Assembly: GCA_000471925.1 (NCBI GenBank)
Contig: CP006668.1
Span: 2,418,001 to 2,482,000, forward strand
Source: Ralstonia pickettii DTP0602
GTDB taxonomy: Bacteria; Pseudomonadota; Gammaproteobacteria; Burkholderiales; Burkholderiaceae
Length of the DNA stretch: 64,000 bases
Reading direction: 5' to 3'
The position numbers and the translations under genes were made by a program. This document shows, in pieces, positions 52,095 through 62,100 of the stretch (position 1 is its first letter; each line of letters starts with the position of its first letter). Below the pieces are notes generated by a model, which worked only from the letters and a program-made list of their open reading frames with translations, was not told the DNA's origin and ran no database searches.

Positions 52095-52815
52095 CCGCCC
52101 CGGCCTCGTTTGCCTCCGCGTCGGCCGCGGAGATTTCTTCAAACCGGTAGCCGTGCGAATACACGGATGTCAGCCGCACGCCATTCTCGGCGCGCAGCGC
52201 CAGCTTCAGGCGCAGCCGCGAGATATGCGTGTCGAGCGTGCGCGAGCCCGCGCCCATGGCGCGGCCCCAGACGGCCTGCTCCACCACCTCGCGCGCCAGC
52301 AGGCGGCCGGTATTGCGGAACAGGAACAGCGCCAGCTCGTACTCGCGCGGCGACAGCAGGGCCGCCTGGCCGCCGATGGCGATGGTGCGCGTGCGCGGAT
52401 CGACGGTGTAGTTGCCGCGCCGGATCAGCTCGACTTCCTGCGCGGCCTCGGGATAGGCGCGGCGCAGCAGCGAGCGCACGCGGGCGATCAGTTCGCCGGC
52501 GCGGATAGGCTTGAGCATGTAGTCGTCGGCGCCGACGGTGAGGCCCGCGACGATGTCGGCCTCGTCGGTGCGGCTGGTGACGAACAGGATCGGCGGCATG
52601 TTGCCGGACTTCTGCCGCACCCAGCTGACCAGTTCGTAGCCGCTGGTCCCGGGCAGTTGCCAGTCGACCATCAGCAGGTCGTAGGCGCGCTCGCGCAGCG
52701 CGCGCAGCAGGTCCGCGCCGTTGGCGAAGGACTCGCACTCGAAGCCGGCCTCGCCCAATATCTGCCGGATCAGTTCGGCCTGATCCGGATCATCCTCCAC
52801 GGAGGCAATACGCAT
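52087..52815 (-). CDS. OmpR-family response regulator of the CHASE2 cassette
   Basis: This 242-residue regulator has a receiver domain (VEDDP start, phosphorylated D51 in LLMVDWQLPGTSG, lysine in DDYMLKP). A winged-helix OmpR-type DNA-binding domain follows (LSPREYELALFLFRNTGRLLAREVVEQAVWGRAMGAGSRTLDTHISRLRLKL). The sequence DWQLPGTSGYELVSWVR is characteristic of regulators paired with FecR/CHASE2 genes in beta-proteobacteria. ATG 52815 has GAAGGA upstream. It is 291 bp downstream of pelG on the same strand and overlaps the next gene. The cognate kinase is probably the CHASE2 protein two genes on. Confidence 0.9.
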   Translation of the reverse strand: MRIASVEDDPDQAELIRQILGEAGFECESFANGADLLRALRERAYDLLMVDWQLPGTSGYELVSWVRQKSGNMPPILFVTSRTDEADIVAGLTVGADDYMLKPIRAGELIARVRSLLRRAYPEAAQEVELIRRGNYTVDPRTRTIAIGGQAALLSPREYELALFLFRNTGRLLAREVVEQAVWGRAMGAGSRTLDTHISRLRLKLALRAENGVRLTSVYSHGYRFEEISAADAEANEAGADA

Positions 52816-53106
52816 ACCTCTACATCCTTCTGCCAGCTTCCGACTGCAACTGCGGTCTCTGCCACGGCATGTCGACGGCTCGGCCGGCAAGTCCATTCCC
52901 TGAATTCACCCCCGCAAGGGCGGCGCGGCCGTCGATCTGATCCGGCGGGCCAGGCCGAAGCCCGCCGGCTGCCGCAATGTTACCTAATCGCGGCCCCACC
53001 CGTCGAGACTCCCGATGAGGGGGTATCGGTGCGAACTGCGCCGATCCTCCCGCGAACGTCCCGCGATCTCCCATTCCCTGCGGCGATCGCGCCGGGCCCG
53101 GGCGCC
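52816..53106. other. Gap between pelG and the CHASE2/FecR cassette
   Basis: No gene is seen in these 291 bp. Just after pelG there is a very GC-rich palindromic stretch (GCGCCGGGCCCGGGCGCC, 53089-53106) that could slow or stop transcription. The rest should hold the promoter of the response-regulator cassette; no clear hexamers were found. Confidence 0.4.
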
Positions 53107-54477
53107 CTACTGCAGCATGTAGGTTTCGTACTCCAGACGGTCCAGCTTGCGGTCCAGCAGGTACAGCGCCAGCGCCACCACGACCAGCAGCGACACCGCA
53201 AACCCGTAGCCATACCAGGCCGGCCCCAGCCGCAGCGTCAGCGCCGTCAGCGCAAGGTTCAGCACCACGAAGGTGGCGGTCAGCAGCAGCACCTCGCGGC
53301 GCCGGTCCAGGTAGAAATAGATGTTGAGCACGCCCAGCAACACCACCTGCAGGCTGGCGCCGATTACGTCCACGTAGAGCAGCGGCATGTACAGCTCGGA
53401 AATACCCAGCAGCCGCAGCACCCACGCGCCCACCACGAACAGCAGCAGCGCGGCGATGGCCTGCACCTTGACGATCTCGTACAGCCCCAGCCGGATGGTC
53501 TGGACCATGGTGTTGCGCATGTCCTCGATATGCTCGAGCGAGCTGCCGCCGCGCACCGCGTTGTAGAACGCGTCGTAGTACTCGACAAAATCGGTCTCAA
53601 TGCGCACCAGGAACACCGCCATGCCCGGGATGATCGCCAGGTAGGCCAGGAACACCGGGATGTCGTAGATGATCGACGCGTGCAGCGGACCGATCACCTG
53701 TTGCCCGGTGGACGGCGCGTACCAGAACATGAACTTGTCGATCCAGATGCCGAGGTTGTACAGCAGGCCGATCGCCACCAGGCTGGGGTAGGCGTAGCGA
53801 CGCTCGAACACCTCGAACGTCATGAACTGGCGGCTGGTGTAGTTGCGGTAGATCAGCGTCACCATGCCGGTCAGCAGGCACAGCTGGCCGGCGACGAAGC
53901 CGCCCAGCAGCCCTTCCAGCCCGTGGCCGCGCAGCGCCAGCGCGGCGCCCACCGAAATCGCGTAGCCGAGCAGGAAGGTCCAGACGATGGCCTTGTACTG
54001 CTTCATGCCGGACAGGAAGATCGCGGCGATCCAGATATTGCTCAGCACCACGAAGCCGGCCACCATCAGCAGCCGGTACAGCACCGACTGCTCGCCGAAG
54101 CTGAACACTGCGCAGGCCAGGCCGGTGCCGCCCGACAGCACGGTCACCAGCAGCGCCACCGCGTGGTAGTTGCTCAGCACCAGGTGGTCGCGCTTCTCGA
54201 ACAGCCGGTCGGAAGTAAAGCGCGTGAACGACAGCTGCATCGGCCCGGTCAGGATCAGGCTGCCCGCGATCAGGTAGGTCACCGACACCTGGAACTGCGT
54301 GATCAGCGTGCCCGGCACCACGAAGGGCAGGCTCAGCATGCCAATCAGCAGGATGCCGACGATCGACAGGATCCACGGCCCGGAGCTGATGATGCCCGCG
54401 TACGCATAGGCGCCCAGCATGCCGGAGAGGTTGTCCCGGCGCAGCATCTTGCGCAGCTCGAATCCAATGCCCGCCAT
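53107..54477 (-). CDS. pelG: Pel polysaccharide export membrane protein PelG
   Basis: This 456-residue inner-membrane protein has twelve helices and belongs to the Wzx-like flippase family of the Pel system. Landmarks are MAGIGFELRKMLRRDNLSGML at the start, ILSSGPWILSIV-type first helix, PMQLSFTRFTSDRLFEK and WIDKFMFWYAP. PelG moves the growing Pel polymer across the inner membrane together with PelD, PelE and PelF. It is the last gene of the pel operon and starts 2 bp after pelF. Confidence 0.95.
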   Translation of the reverse strand: MAGIGFELRKMLRRDNLSGMLGAYAYAGIISSGPWILSIVGILLIGMLSLPFVVPGTLITQFQVSVTYLIAGSLILTGPMQLSFTRFTSDRLFEKRDHLVLSNYHAVALLVTVLSGGTGLACAVFSFGEQSVLYRLLMVAGFVVLSNIWIAAIFLSGMKQYKAIVWTFLLGYAISVGAALALRGHGLEGLLGGFVAGQLCLLTGMVTLIYRNYTSRQFMTFEVFERRYAYPSLVAIGLLYNLGIWIDKFMFWYAPSTGQQVIGPLHASIIYDIPVFLAYLAIIPGMAVFLVRIETDFVEYYDAFYNAVRGGSSLEHIEDMRNTMVQTIRLGLYEIVKVQAIAALLLFVVGAWVLRLLGISELYMPLLYVDVIGASLQVVLLGVLNIYFYLDRRREVLLLTATFVVLNLALTALTLRLGPAWYGYGFAVSLLVVVALALYLLDRKLDRLEYETYMLQ

Positions 54478-54479
54478 GC

Positions 54480-56069
54480 TCAGGCTCCTCCGTGGACCGG
54501 GCAGCGCGCGGGATTGCCGCCGCCGCGCCGGTCATGCCCGGCGCCGTCGGGTTGCGCCATCAGCCGTTGGTACAGGTCGCGGTAGCTGCCCACCATGCGC
54601 TGCTGGGTGTAGTAGCGCTCCACCCGGGCAACGCCCGCCGCCTGCGCCGCCTGCCAGCGCGCCGGGTCTTTCAGCAGCGCCAGGGCCTCGCCGGCCAGCG
54701 CCGCGGGGTCGGCAATGCGCACCACGCCGCCGGCGGCGCCCAGCGCGGCATCCTCGCCGGGCAGGCCGAACAGCAGCTCGCGGCATGAGCCCACGTCGGT
54801 GGTCACGCACGGCACGCCGGCGGCAAAGCCTTCGAGCACCACCAGCGGCAGCGCCTCGCTGATCGAGCTCAGCACCAGCACGCCCACCTGCGGCAGCAGC
54901 GCGTCGATGCGCTGGAAGCCGAGGAACCTGACCTTGTCACCCAGCCCCAGGCTCTGCGCCAGGCTGCGGCATTCGCGCGCATATTCCGGATCCTCGTCCT
55001 CCGGGCCGGCGATCCAGCCTTCGGCCTCCGGGTACTCGCGCACCACCGTGAGCATCGCGCGGATGAAGGTCTTGACGTCCTTGATCGGCACCACCCGGCC
55101 GATCAGGCACAGCACCGGCGGCACGCCCGGCTTGCGCTGGTCGCGCAGCGGCGCGAGGCGCGGCAGGTCGATGCCGTTGGGGATGCTGCGCGTGCGCGCC
55201 TCGGGGGCGCCATCGAGCACCTGGCGGCGCCGGTTGCCTTCATACAGCGCGACGATGTCATCGCCGGCGTCATAGCAGACCCGCCCCAGCGTCTCGAAAA
55301 AGCGCACCCACAGCTCGCGGAAGTAGCTGATCTGGGAGATGTCGCGCTCGAACACATTGCGGTTGTCGCGGATCCACTGGCTCTGGAACAGGTCGATCTT
55401 GCGTTCCTTGGTGTAGATGCCGTGCTCCGACACCAGCAGCGGGCGCTGGTTGCGGTGGCGCAGCAGCGCGCCGAGAAAGCCCGCGTAGCCGGTGGAAACG
55501 GTGTGGTAGACCTGCGCCGGGATCAGGCCGTCGGCAATGCGCATCAGCTGCCACAGCGGCTTGTGCATGATGCGCACGGTCCAGAAATAGTCCGTGAACG
55601 ACGGGTCGGTGCAGAAGCTCCGGTACTGGTCGGTGATGGTCTGCCAGGCGCGGCGGCTGTACAGGAAGGCGTCTTCGCCCAGCGCCCCGCCCTCGCGCAG
55701 CGCCGGCATCAGCGCGCGGATCATGGCGCCGGCTTCGGCTTCGTGGCCGGGCTGGCGCAGCAGGTCGTGCAGCCGGTCCGAGGCGTCGAACGCGGCGGGA
55801 TCGCCGGAACTGCCGTGGACCATCGGCGGCGGCGGGAAATCGTACAGGAAATGGGTTTCCAGGTGGACCACGTTGGGCGGCAGCCGGTAGGCCATGTCGC
55901 CATAGTCCTGGCGCCGGCTGCCAATGAAGACGATGCCGAAGCGCACGTCGGGGAACGCGCGAATCATCTGGTTGACCCAGCTCGATACGCCGCCGCTCAC
56001 ATAGGGGAAGGTGCCTTCGAGCAGCAGCATGACGTCGGCCGACGTCCCTTTCAGCAGGATCTCGCTCAT
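54480..56069 (-). CDS. pelF: Pel glycosyltransferase PelF
   Basis: This 529-residue cytosolic GT4-type transferase polymerises the Pel amino-sugar chain from UDP-sugars. Its N-terminal part has MLLLEGTFPYVSGGVSSWVNQMIRAFP and VSEHGIYTKERKIDL. The C-terminal part has SIPNGIDLPRL, VLCLIGRVVPIKDVKTFIRAM and the E-x7-E signature in SEALPLVVLEGFAAGVP, where the two glutamates contact the sugar nucleotide. The length is near the Pel family average. ATG 56069 overlaps the pelE stop by 4 bp; the C-terminus has a short basic/Gly-rich tail. Confidence 0.96.
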   Translation of the reverse strand: MSEILLKGTSADVMLLLEGTFPYVSGGVSSWVNQMIRAFPDVRFGIVFIGSRRQDYGDMAYRLPPNVVHLETHFLYDFPPPPMVHGSSGDPAAFDASDRLHDLLRQPGHEAEAGAMIRALMPALREGGALGEDAFLYSRRAWQTITDQYRSFCTDPSFTDYFWTVRIMHKPLWQLMRIADGLIPAQVYHTVSTGYAGFLGALLRHRNQRPLLVSEHGIYTKERKIDLFQSQWIRDNRNVFERDISQISYFRELWVRFFETLGRVCYDAGDDIVALYEGNRRRQVLDGAPEARTRSIPNGIDLPRLAPLRDQRKPGVPPVLCLIGRVVPIKDVKTFIRAMLTVVREYPEAEGWIAGPEDEDPEYARECRSLAQSLGLGDKVRFLGFQRIDALLPQVGVLVLSSISEALPLVVLEGFAAGVPCVTTDVGSCRELLFGLPGEDAALGAAGGVVRIADPAALAGEALALLKDPARWQAAQAAGVARVERYYTQQRMVGSYRDLYQRLMAQPDGAGHDRRGGGNPARCPVHGGA

Positions 56070-57076
56070 GATTGCGCTCCGGCTTGTGCTCCGGACTGCC
56101 AGTAACGCAGCAGGGGCCGCACCAGCGGGAGCGGCGAGGGACTGTCGAACGATGCCATCAGCTGGCGCACCGCGGCGTAGTCGCGTTCCAGGTAAGCGGC
56201 TTCGGCCAGCAGCGGCAGCACGCGTTCGCGCGCAAAGCCGAGGGATTCGGCGCGCTGCAGCCATTCGCGCGCTTCGCGCGGGGCGTTGCGCACCAGCGCC
56301 AGCCGGCCGCGCATGTACCACAGCGAGGCGTTGCGGTCGTCATGCTCCAGCGCCGCGCCGGCATAGCGCTCGACCTGGCTGGCGGTGTAGCGGTAGACGT
56401 CGCCCTGCACCAGGTTCTGGTAGATCAGCTCCCAGTAGAGATCGGCCAGGCGCTTGTTGATCTCGGCGCGCTCGACGGCACTGGCGGCGCTTTCCAGCCG
56501 CGGCAGCTCGGCCAGGATCTGCTGGGTCAGCTGCTTCTCGGCGCCGTCCAGCATGCCGTAGGCGAGCAGGCGGATATCGTCGGCGCTGTCGGCCAGCAGC
56601 TCGCGCAGCACCGGGCTGGCGGTGCGCGCCGGCATCGACTGCATCGCCACCAGCGCGGTCAGGCGCTCAGGCAACGGCGCACGCGCGTTGCCCAGCTGCG
56701 CACGCAGGCGTGCGCCGCCGCCGTGCGTGACGCGCGCCATCAGGTGCGTGACGAACTCGGGCAGGCCCACGGTGCCGATGCCGCTGGCGTCCGTGCGTCG
56801 TGGGAACAGTTTCGAGAACAGATAGCTGCCAAACCACACCAGCACGCCGCCCAGCGGCACGAAAAAGCAGAACAGCGCGAGAAAGCCGTAGCTCCACGCG
56901 AACGGCACGCGCATGCGCCGCGGCAGCAGGCGCCACAGCACCAGAGCGGTCAGCGCGGCCGCCACCGCCTGCATGCCGACAAAGGCCAGCAGCAGCGCGG
57001 TACTGTTGCCGGCGCGGGCCAGCAAGGCCAGCGCGGCGAGCTGCGCGGCCAGGCCGCCGGCGCCGAGCTTAAACAT
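56066..57076 (-). CDS. pelE: Pel inner-membrane TPR protein PelE
   Basis: This 336-residue protein starts with two or three hydrophobic helices (about residues 5-50 and 75-95). A helical repeat domain follows, including RLADLYWELIYQNLVQGDVYRYTASQVERYAGAALEHDDRNASLWYMRGRLALVRNAPREAREWLQRAESLGF, which is a TPR pattern. PelE bridges the synthase PelF to PelD and PelG at the inner membrane. ATG 57076 overlaps the pelD stop by 8 bp. Identity rests mostly on position and on the helix-plus-TPR plan, because PelE is the least conserved of the Pel proteins. Confidence 0.88.
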   Translation of the reverse strand: MFKLGAGGLAAQLAALALLARAGNSTALLLAFVGMQAVAAALTALVLWRLLPRRMRVPFAWSYGFLALFCFFVPLGGVLVWFGSYLFSKLFPRRTDASGIGTVGLPEFVTHLMARVTHGGGARLRAQLGNARAPLPERLTALVAMQSMPARTASPVLRELLADSADDIRLLAYGMLDGAEKQLTQQILAELPRLESAASAVERAEINKRLADLYWELIYQNLVQGDVYRYTASQVERYAGAALEHDDRNASLWYMRGRLALVRNAPREAREWLQRAESLGFARERVLPLLAEAAYLERDYAAVRQLMASFDSPSPLPLVRPLLRYWQSGAQAGAQS

Positions 57077-58502
57077 GGCGGGCTTCCCCGGCTTGCACCT
57101 TCGTCTGCGCCACAGCGCCATCCACCTGGGCGCGGTGCAGCAGCTTGAGCAGCGCGTCTTCCGAGCCGGTGCCGGGCACGGCCAGCGTATAGACGCCGAT
57201 GCCCGCGCTGGTGAAATCGGTGCCGAACTGCGCGCGCAGCATGTCTTCGATACGCACCAGATACGCGGAAACCGCCTGCGCATCCGACAGCGGCATCAGC
57301 GTCAGCATGGCCCGGTGATGGCTGTTGACCACCGGCCACGCCACATCCAGCGCGCGCCGGCTGCGCACCACCTGGTCGAACAGCGCGTCGCGCTCGGGGT
57401 CCAGGTCGAACACCAGCGCCACCACCGAGCTGTCGATGCCGGTCTCGCGCCGCAGCCGCGACAGACGCGCGTAATCGAGCGCGAACGAGTACGGGCAGCC
57501 CGGCGCTGCCGCCTGGATCGAACGGGTGGCGCCGGCATGCTCGACGCCATCGGCGTAGTAGCCCAGCAGCACCATCAGCATCTGCAGGTTTTCATAGGTC
57601 AGCGACAGGAACGGCATGCGCTCGACCACCAGCACGCCGATCAGGTGGTCGGAGCCGGCCAGCACCGGCGCCACCGCCACGTAGCGGGTCTGCGCATCAT
57701 GCTGCAGGCCTTCGGCGCGCAGGTGCGCGAGCTGGCGCGTGTCCAGGCAGTGGCGCACCAGCGGGTCGGTGGTGTCGAGCGCGAAGAGCGGGCCGACGCT
57801 CGCCGCGGGGGCGGCGTCGATCTTGTCGCCGTCGCTCGCGTAGAGCGCGGCGGCCTCGAGCTGGCACGCCTGCGCCACCACCTGCAGCATCGGCTGCGCG
57901 CCCGCCAGCGGCTGGCCGGTGCGCACTGCCTCGTCCTGCGCCACGCCGCGCAGCTGCGACAGCGTGTCGCGCAGCGTGGTCGGCCGCGCCAGCAGGTCGT
58001 TCTCCAGCCGCGCGTGCGAGATGCGTAGCAGGTAGTGGTTCTTGGTCAGCGCCGCCAGGCGCTCGTCCAGGTAGCGGTTGACCGCGCGGGCGCGCGCCAG
58101 GCGCGTGCCCCAGATATCGCCGAACTGCCCGGCCACCAGCACCAGCAGCAGCCCGCCCAGGAAGAACATGCGCGGGAACGGGCCGCTGACCGCGCCGGCC
58201 TCCTCGAAGAAGAACCACCCGCCCAGCAGCATCAGCACGCTGCCCACGCCGATCAGCGTGCCATAGCGCAGCGCCAGGATCACCGGCAGCAGCCAGGCCC
58301 AAGGAAAGCCCAGGCCCAGCAGCAGCGGGTTCTGCGGCAGCACCAGCCAGGCCAGCCCCATCGCCAGCAGCATCGCCACCACCAGTTCGACCACGGCCGC
58401 GCGCCCATTCACCGCGGGCGCCAGCAGGCGCGCATAGCGTCCGCCCAGGCCGATGCCCTGCCCTTGCCGCGCGCGATGTGTGTTGTCAGCCGGATTGGCC
58501 AC
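57069..58502 (-). CDS. pelD: c-di-GMP receptor PelD
   Basis: This 477-residue protein has four membrane helices (about residues 35-125), a GAF domain (about 170-315) and a degenerate GGDEF domain. The c-di-GMP binding motif RxxD is kept as R383-A-L-D386 in SRRALDVAW, while the catalytic GGDEF sequence is absent. PelD therefore senses c-di-GMP and activates Pel polymerisation, as known for the family. It is the best evidence in this window that polymer production is under second-messenger control. It starts after a 66-bp gap behind pelC. Confidence 0.94.
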   Translation of the reverse strand: MANPADNTHRARQGQGIGLGGRYARLLAPAVNGRAAVVELVVAMLLAMGLAWLVLPQNPLLLGLGFPWAWLLPVILALRYGTLIGVGSVLMLLGGWFFFEEAGAVSGPFPRMFFLGGLLLVLVAGQFGDIWGTRLARARAVNRYLDERLAALTKNHYLLRISHARLENDLLARPTTLRDTLSQLRGVAQDEAVRTGQPLAGAQPMLQVVAQACQLEAAALYASDGDKIDAAPAASVGPLFALDTTDPLVRHCLDTRQLAHLRAEGLQHDAQTRYVAVAPVLAGSDHLIGVLVVERMPFLSLTYENLQMLMVLLGYYADGVEHAGATRSIQAAAPGCPYSFALDYARLSRLRRETGIDSSVVALVFDLDPERDALFDQVVRSRRALDVAWPVVNSHHRAMLTLMPLSDAQAVSAYLVRIEDMLRAQFGTDFTSAGIGVYTLAVPGTGSEDALLKLLHRAQVDGAVAQTKVQAGEARHV

Positions 58503-58568
58503 GCTTATCCCCTTGCTTCAACCGGTTTGCCGCATGCCTGCGGCATTGTCATGCTTCGCGCTAACACC

Positions 58569-59132
58569 TCAACCCTGCATCAGCGGCGCCAGCAGGCGGC
58601 GCAACAGCTTCTGCGCGGTGCCCGACAGCGAGGCGCGGCTCCAGCCGCTGTCGCTGCCGGTGGCCGACCAGACCACCTCGCCGCTGGCCACGTCCAGCAG
58701 CTGCAGCGAGATGCCCACCGCCGGCTCGCCGTCGACGCCGACCTTGTAGCGCCACTCCTGCACCGCCCCGGTCAGCGCATAGCGCGCCTTCTCGGCACGC
58801 GCCCATTCCAGCGCCTTGCCCACGGCCTCGCGCTCGGCGGGCTCGAACAGCGTTTCCGGGTTGAGGCTGGCCGGGTAGCGCTTGAGGCTGGCCACGCCGC
58901 CGGTCTTGAGCAGGCTCTCCGCAATCGCCTCGGCACGCAGGCCCGCCTGCGGCGTCTCGGTGTAGTTGACGATCGGCAGCACGGCGATGGTCTCGCCACG
59001 TGCAAGCTGCGGCGCTCGGCCCACGTCCGTCACCGCGCAGCCCGCCAGCCACAGCGCCGCGCCCAGCGCGCCGCACCATGCGGCCAGCCGCCTCATTGCC
59101 TTGCCCGTCGATTCCCTGGTCTCTTTGCTCAT
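58569..59132 (-). CDS. pelC: Pel outer-membrane lipoprotein PelC
   Basis: This 187-residue lipoprotein has the lipobox WLAGC and a compact domain with ETIAVLPIVNYTETPQAGLRAEAIAESLL and YALTGAVQEWRYKVGVDGEPAVGISLQLLDVASGEVVWSATGS. PelC forms a ring in the periplasm at the inner face of the outer membrane that guides the cationic polymer to the PelB pore. ATG 59132 was chosen for its AAGGGG upstream; Met13 is the other possible start. It lies between pelB and pelD as in other pel operons. Confidence 0.93.
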   Translation of the reverse strand: MSKETRESTGKAMRRLAAWCGALGAALWLAGCAVTDVGRAPQLARGETIAVLPIVNYTETPQAGLRAEAIAESLLKTGGVASLKRYPASLNPETLFEPAEREAVGKALEWARAEKARYALTGAVQEWRYKVGVDGEPAVGISLQLLDVASGEVVWSATGSDSGWSRASLSGTAQKLLRRLLAPLMQG

Positions 59133-59197
59133 CGTTTTCCCCTTTTTCCCTCGATCCATATCCTGTTGTCAGCCGATCGCCGCACGCCCGCGCCGGC

Positions 59198-62100
59198 TCA
59201 GTACAGCCAGCGGTAGCGCATTCCCAGCTCCGTCAGCGGCACGCCGCCGTTGCGCGCCGCGGTCTCGTGCGAGACGAACAGCGACAGGTGGTCGTTGCCG
59301 AACACCGACCCGGCCACGCCGAGCTGCATGCGGAAGTTCTGGCGCGCGCGCGTGTCGCGCAGCAGCCCGACTTCGCCGAACGGGCGCCACTTGCGCGTGT
59401 ATTCGTCCAGCAGCCCGGTGCCGAAGCCGAACAGCACGCCCGCCTGGGTAAAGCCCTGCGGCATGTAGAACCCCGGCGTGGCCGCGTCCCCGGCCGGCAC
59501 CAGCGAAGCCATGCGCGGCGTCAGGCTGCCGCCGTTGGCGCTGTAGCTGGCATGCGTGCCAACCACGCGCACGGTGTAGTCAGGATAGGCGGTGCGGATC
59601 TTGTAGCCGGCCTCGACGTCATAGACGATGCCGTGCCCCAGCGCGCTGCGGTCCTGCCCGCGGAAGCTGCTGTACTCGATGCGGCCGCCGACGAACTCGC
59701 GCAGCCCGATGCGGTAAGTCGCGCCCAGCGCCGCCACGTCCTTGGCTCCGCCCACGCGCAGCGCGGCGGATTCGTCGGCGGGCTGGTTCAACCCCGCCAG
59801 CGTGCTGAACTGCAGGCGCCCCTGCCGGTTCCACTCGCCGAAGAAACGCGCGGTGGCCATGGTGTCCAGGCCTTCGCGGTAGCCCGCCGTGGCACGCCAG
59901 CGCTTGCCGTTGTCTTGATAGCCCAGCGACAGGTCGGCGCGCCGGTCGGACGACGGCACGTTCACCAGCTGCGTGGGGTCCGTGCTGCGCTGGTCGCGCC
60001 AACTGCCGCGCAGGTTCAGGTCATAGCCATCCCACAGGCGCACGCCGCCGGCCAGGCTGCCTTCGGTGTATTCCAGCGGCTTCTGGTGCGTGAAGCTGAC
60101 GCGCGGCTCGATCGCCTGGGCGTTGTTGAGCAGCGCGTCCTGCAGGGTCTCCTGCAGCGCGTCGTCGGTGCGCGCCACCTCCTGGGCCTCGAACGCCAGC
60201 GTCTGCGCGGCGCCGAGGCGGTCCAGGCGCAGGTTGGCCTCGATCTGGTTGGTTACCGGCACGCGGCCGGCCTGGCGTTCCAGCACGCGGTCCAGCGCGT
60301 CCATGTCGTTGCTGTCCAGCGCCAGCGCGATCTCGGCATAGGCCGGGCGCGTCAGCGTGCGCGCGTAGTGCCTGGCGAGCCAGGCGCGCGCGAGCGGGTT
60401 GGCCTCGGACGACAGGGCCCAGGCCAGCGCCACGTCGCGGCCGGCGGCGGATAATGCCTTTTCGCGCGCGGCCTCGCGCTGCACCACGGCTGCGGGCGGC
60501 GCCACGTCCAGCGGCGGCAGCCCGGCGATATCGCCCAGCTTCGACTTCGCACCGGCGGGCCGCGGCGCGTTGCGCGCCTGCGCCGTGGCGGCACGGTCGT
60601 CGCGCAGCATCTGGATCACCAGGGCGCGCGACACATCGCCCGAGGCGAACACCTGCCCCAGCGCCACGGTCTGGCGGCGCAGTTCGGCGCGCGACGGCAG
60701 GCCCGGCTCGTCGCCCTCGGCCACGGCATCGTCTTCGTCATCGGCGCGCAGCCGCGCATGCATGCGGCCGCCTTCGGCCCAGCCGTGATGCAGTGCCACC
60801 CATGCCTGGCGGCGGGTGCGCCAGGCGGTGTCGGTTTGTCCGATGGCCTCATACGCGTCGGCGGTCAAGCCAAGCCAGAGCGGATCGGCCTGCTTGCCGT
60901 CATTGAGCTTGCGCAGGTAGTGCAGCGCCGAGCGGCCGTCCTGGAAGCGCATATGGCCGGCGGCGAACGCGCCCCACAGGTCGGGGCTGTCTTCTGCCTC
61001 GCCTTTCAGGCGGCGCATCAGTGCGCGCACTTCGTTGTCGGTGCCCATGTCGACCTGTGCCCACAGCAGCCCGCCCAGTGCCTGGCTGCTGGCTTCAGGC
61101 AGGTTGGCGGCACGACGCAGGTCTGCCATCGAGCGCTCGCGCTGGCCGATGGCGCGCAGGTATTCGGCGCGGTAGGTCAGGAAGCGGCCCGATTGCTCGG
61201 ACGCCCGCAACTGCGCCGGGGTCAGACTGGCCAGGAAGCGCTCGACGCGCGCCCAGGCGCGCGCCTGGGTGTAGTAGTAGACCGTCAGCTCCAGCGCCTC
61301 CTGGCTGCCGTGCTTGCGCCAGTAGGCTTCGGCGATGCGGCCGGCATCGATCGGGCTGCGGTCGTAGTACGCCAGCAGGTTGGCCAGGTCGCGTTCCTGC
61401 ACGGTGGTTTGCGCGTCCGCGCAGTCGTTGCGCAGGCTGCCTTCGGGCTGGCGCCGGCACGGGTCCTCCTGCGGGCCGGAGATCGATGCCGTCAGCTTGC
61501 GATAGCCCTCGTCGAGCAGGTCGTCGCGCTGGTTCAGCCTGGCCAGCTCGGTGAAGGTGCGCCAGTAGAGCGCGTCACCCTGGGCCGTGCCGGCGGCGGC
61601 GCGCGCAACCAGCATGGCGTCAAGCGCCTGCCTCAGGCGGCCATGCACATAGTTGGAGTTGGCGAGCTTGAGCGCATACGCGGGGCGCGGGCCGAAGCGC
61701 TCCTGCAGCTCGGTGTAGAGCGTGAAGGCACGCCCGTCCTTGCCGGCGCGCTCGGCCAGTGCCGCGTTGCGCTCCATGATCTCGCGCGCATTGGGGCCGC
61801 GGCTGAGGCCGTCCAGGAAGGCCATGGCCTGTTCCGGCTCGCCCAGACGCTCGTAGGCGGCGACCACCGCGTCCACGGTGCGCAGGTCGCCGGCGCGCGC
61901 CCGGTGGCGCAGCGCGACCAGGTAGGCGGCGTCATCCGACAGCCCCGGCGCCAGGCGCAGCACATGGTCCCAGGCGCGCTCGTCGTTGCTGGCCTGCGCG
62001 TACGCCAGCCAGTTTTGCAATGCTACTGCGGGCTGGCGGTTCCATTCGGCCACCTGCGCCAGGCGCTCGCGCCACAGCAGGTCGCCGGGCAGCCTGCGCA

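Noticed and set aside
52153..54585. An 810-residue frame antisense to the regulator and pelG
   Set aside because: It runs through two well-supported genes and an intergenic gap. Composition is that of a shadow frame.
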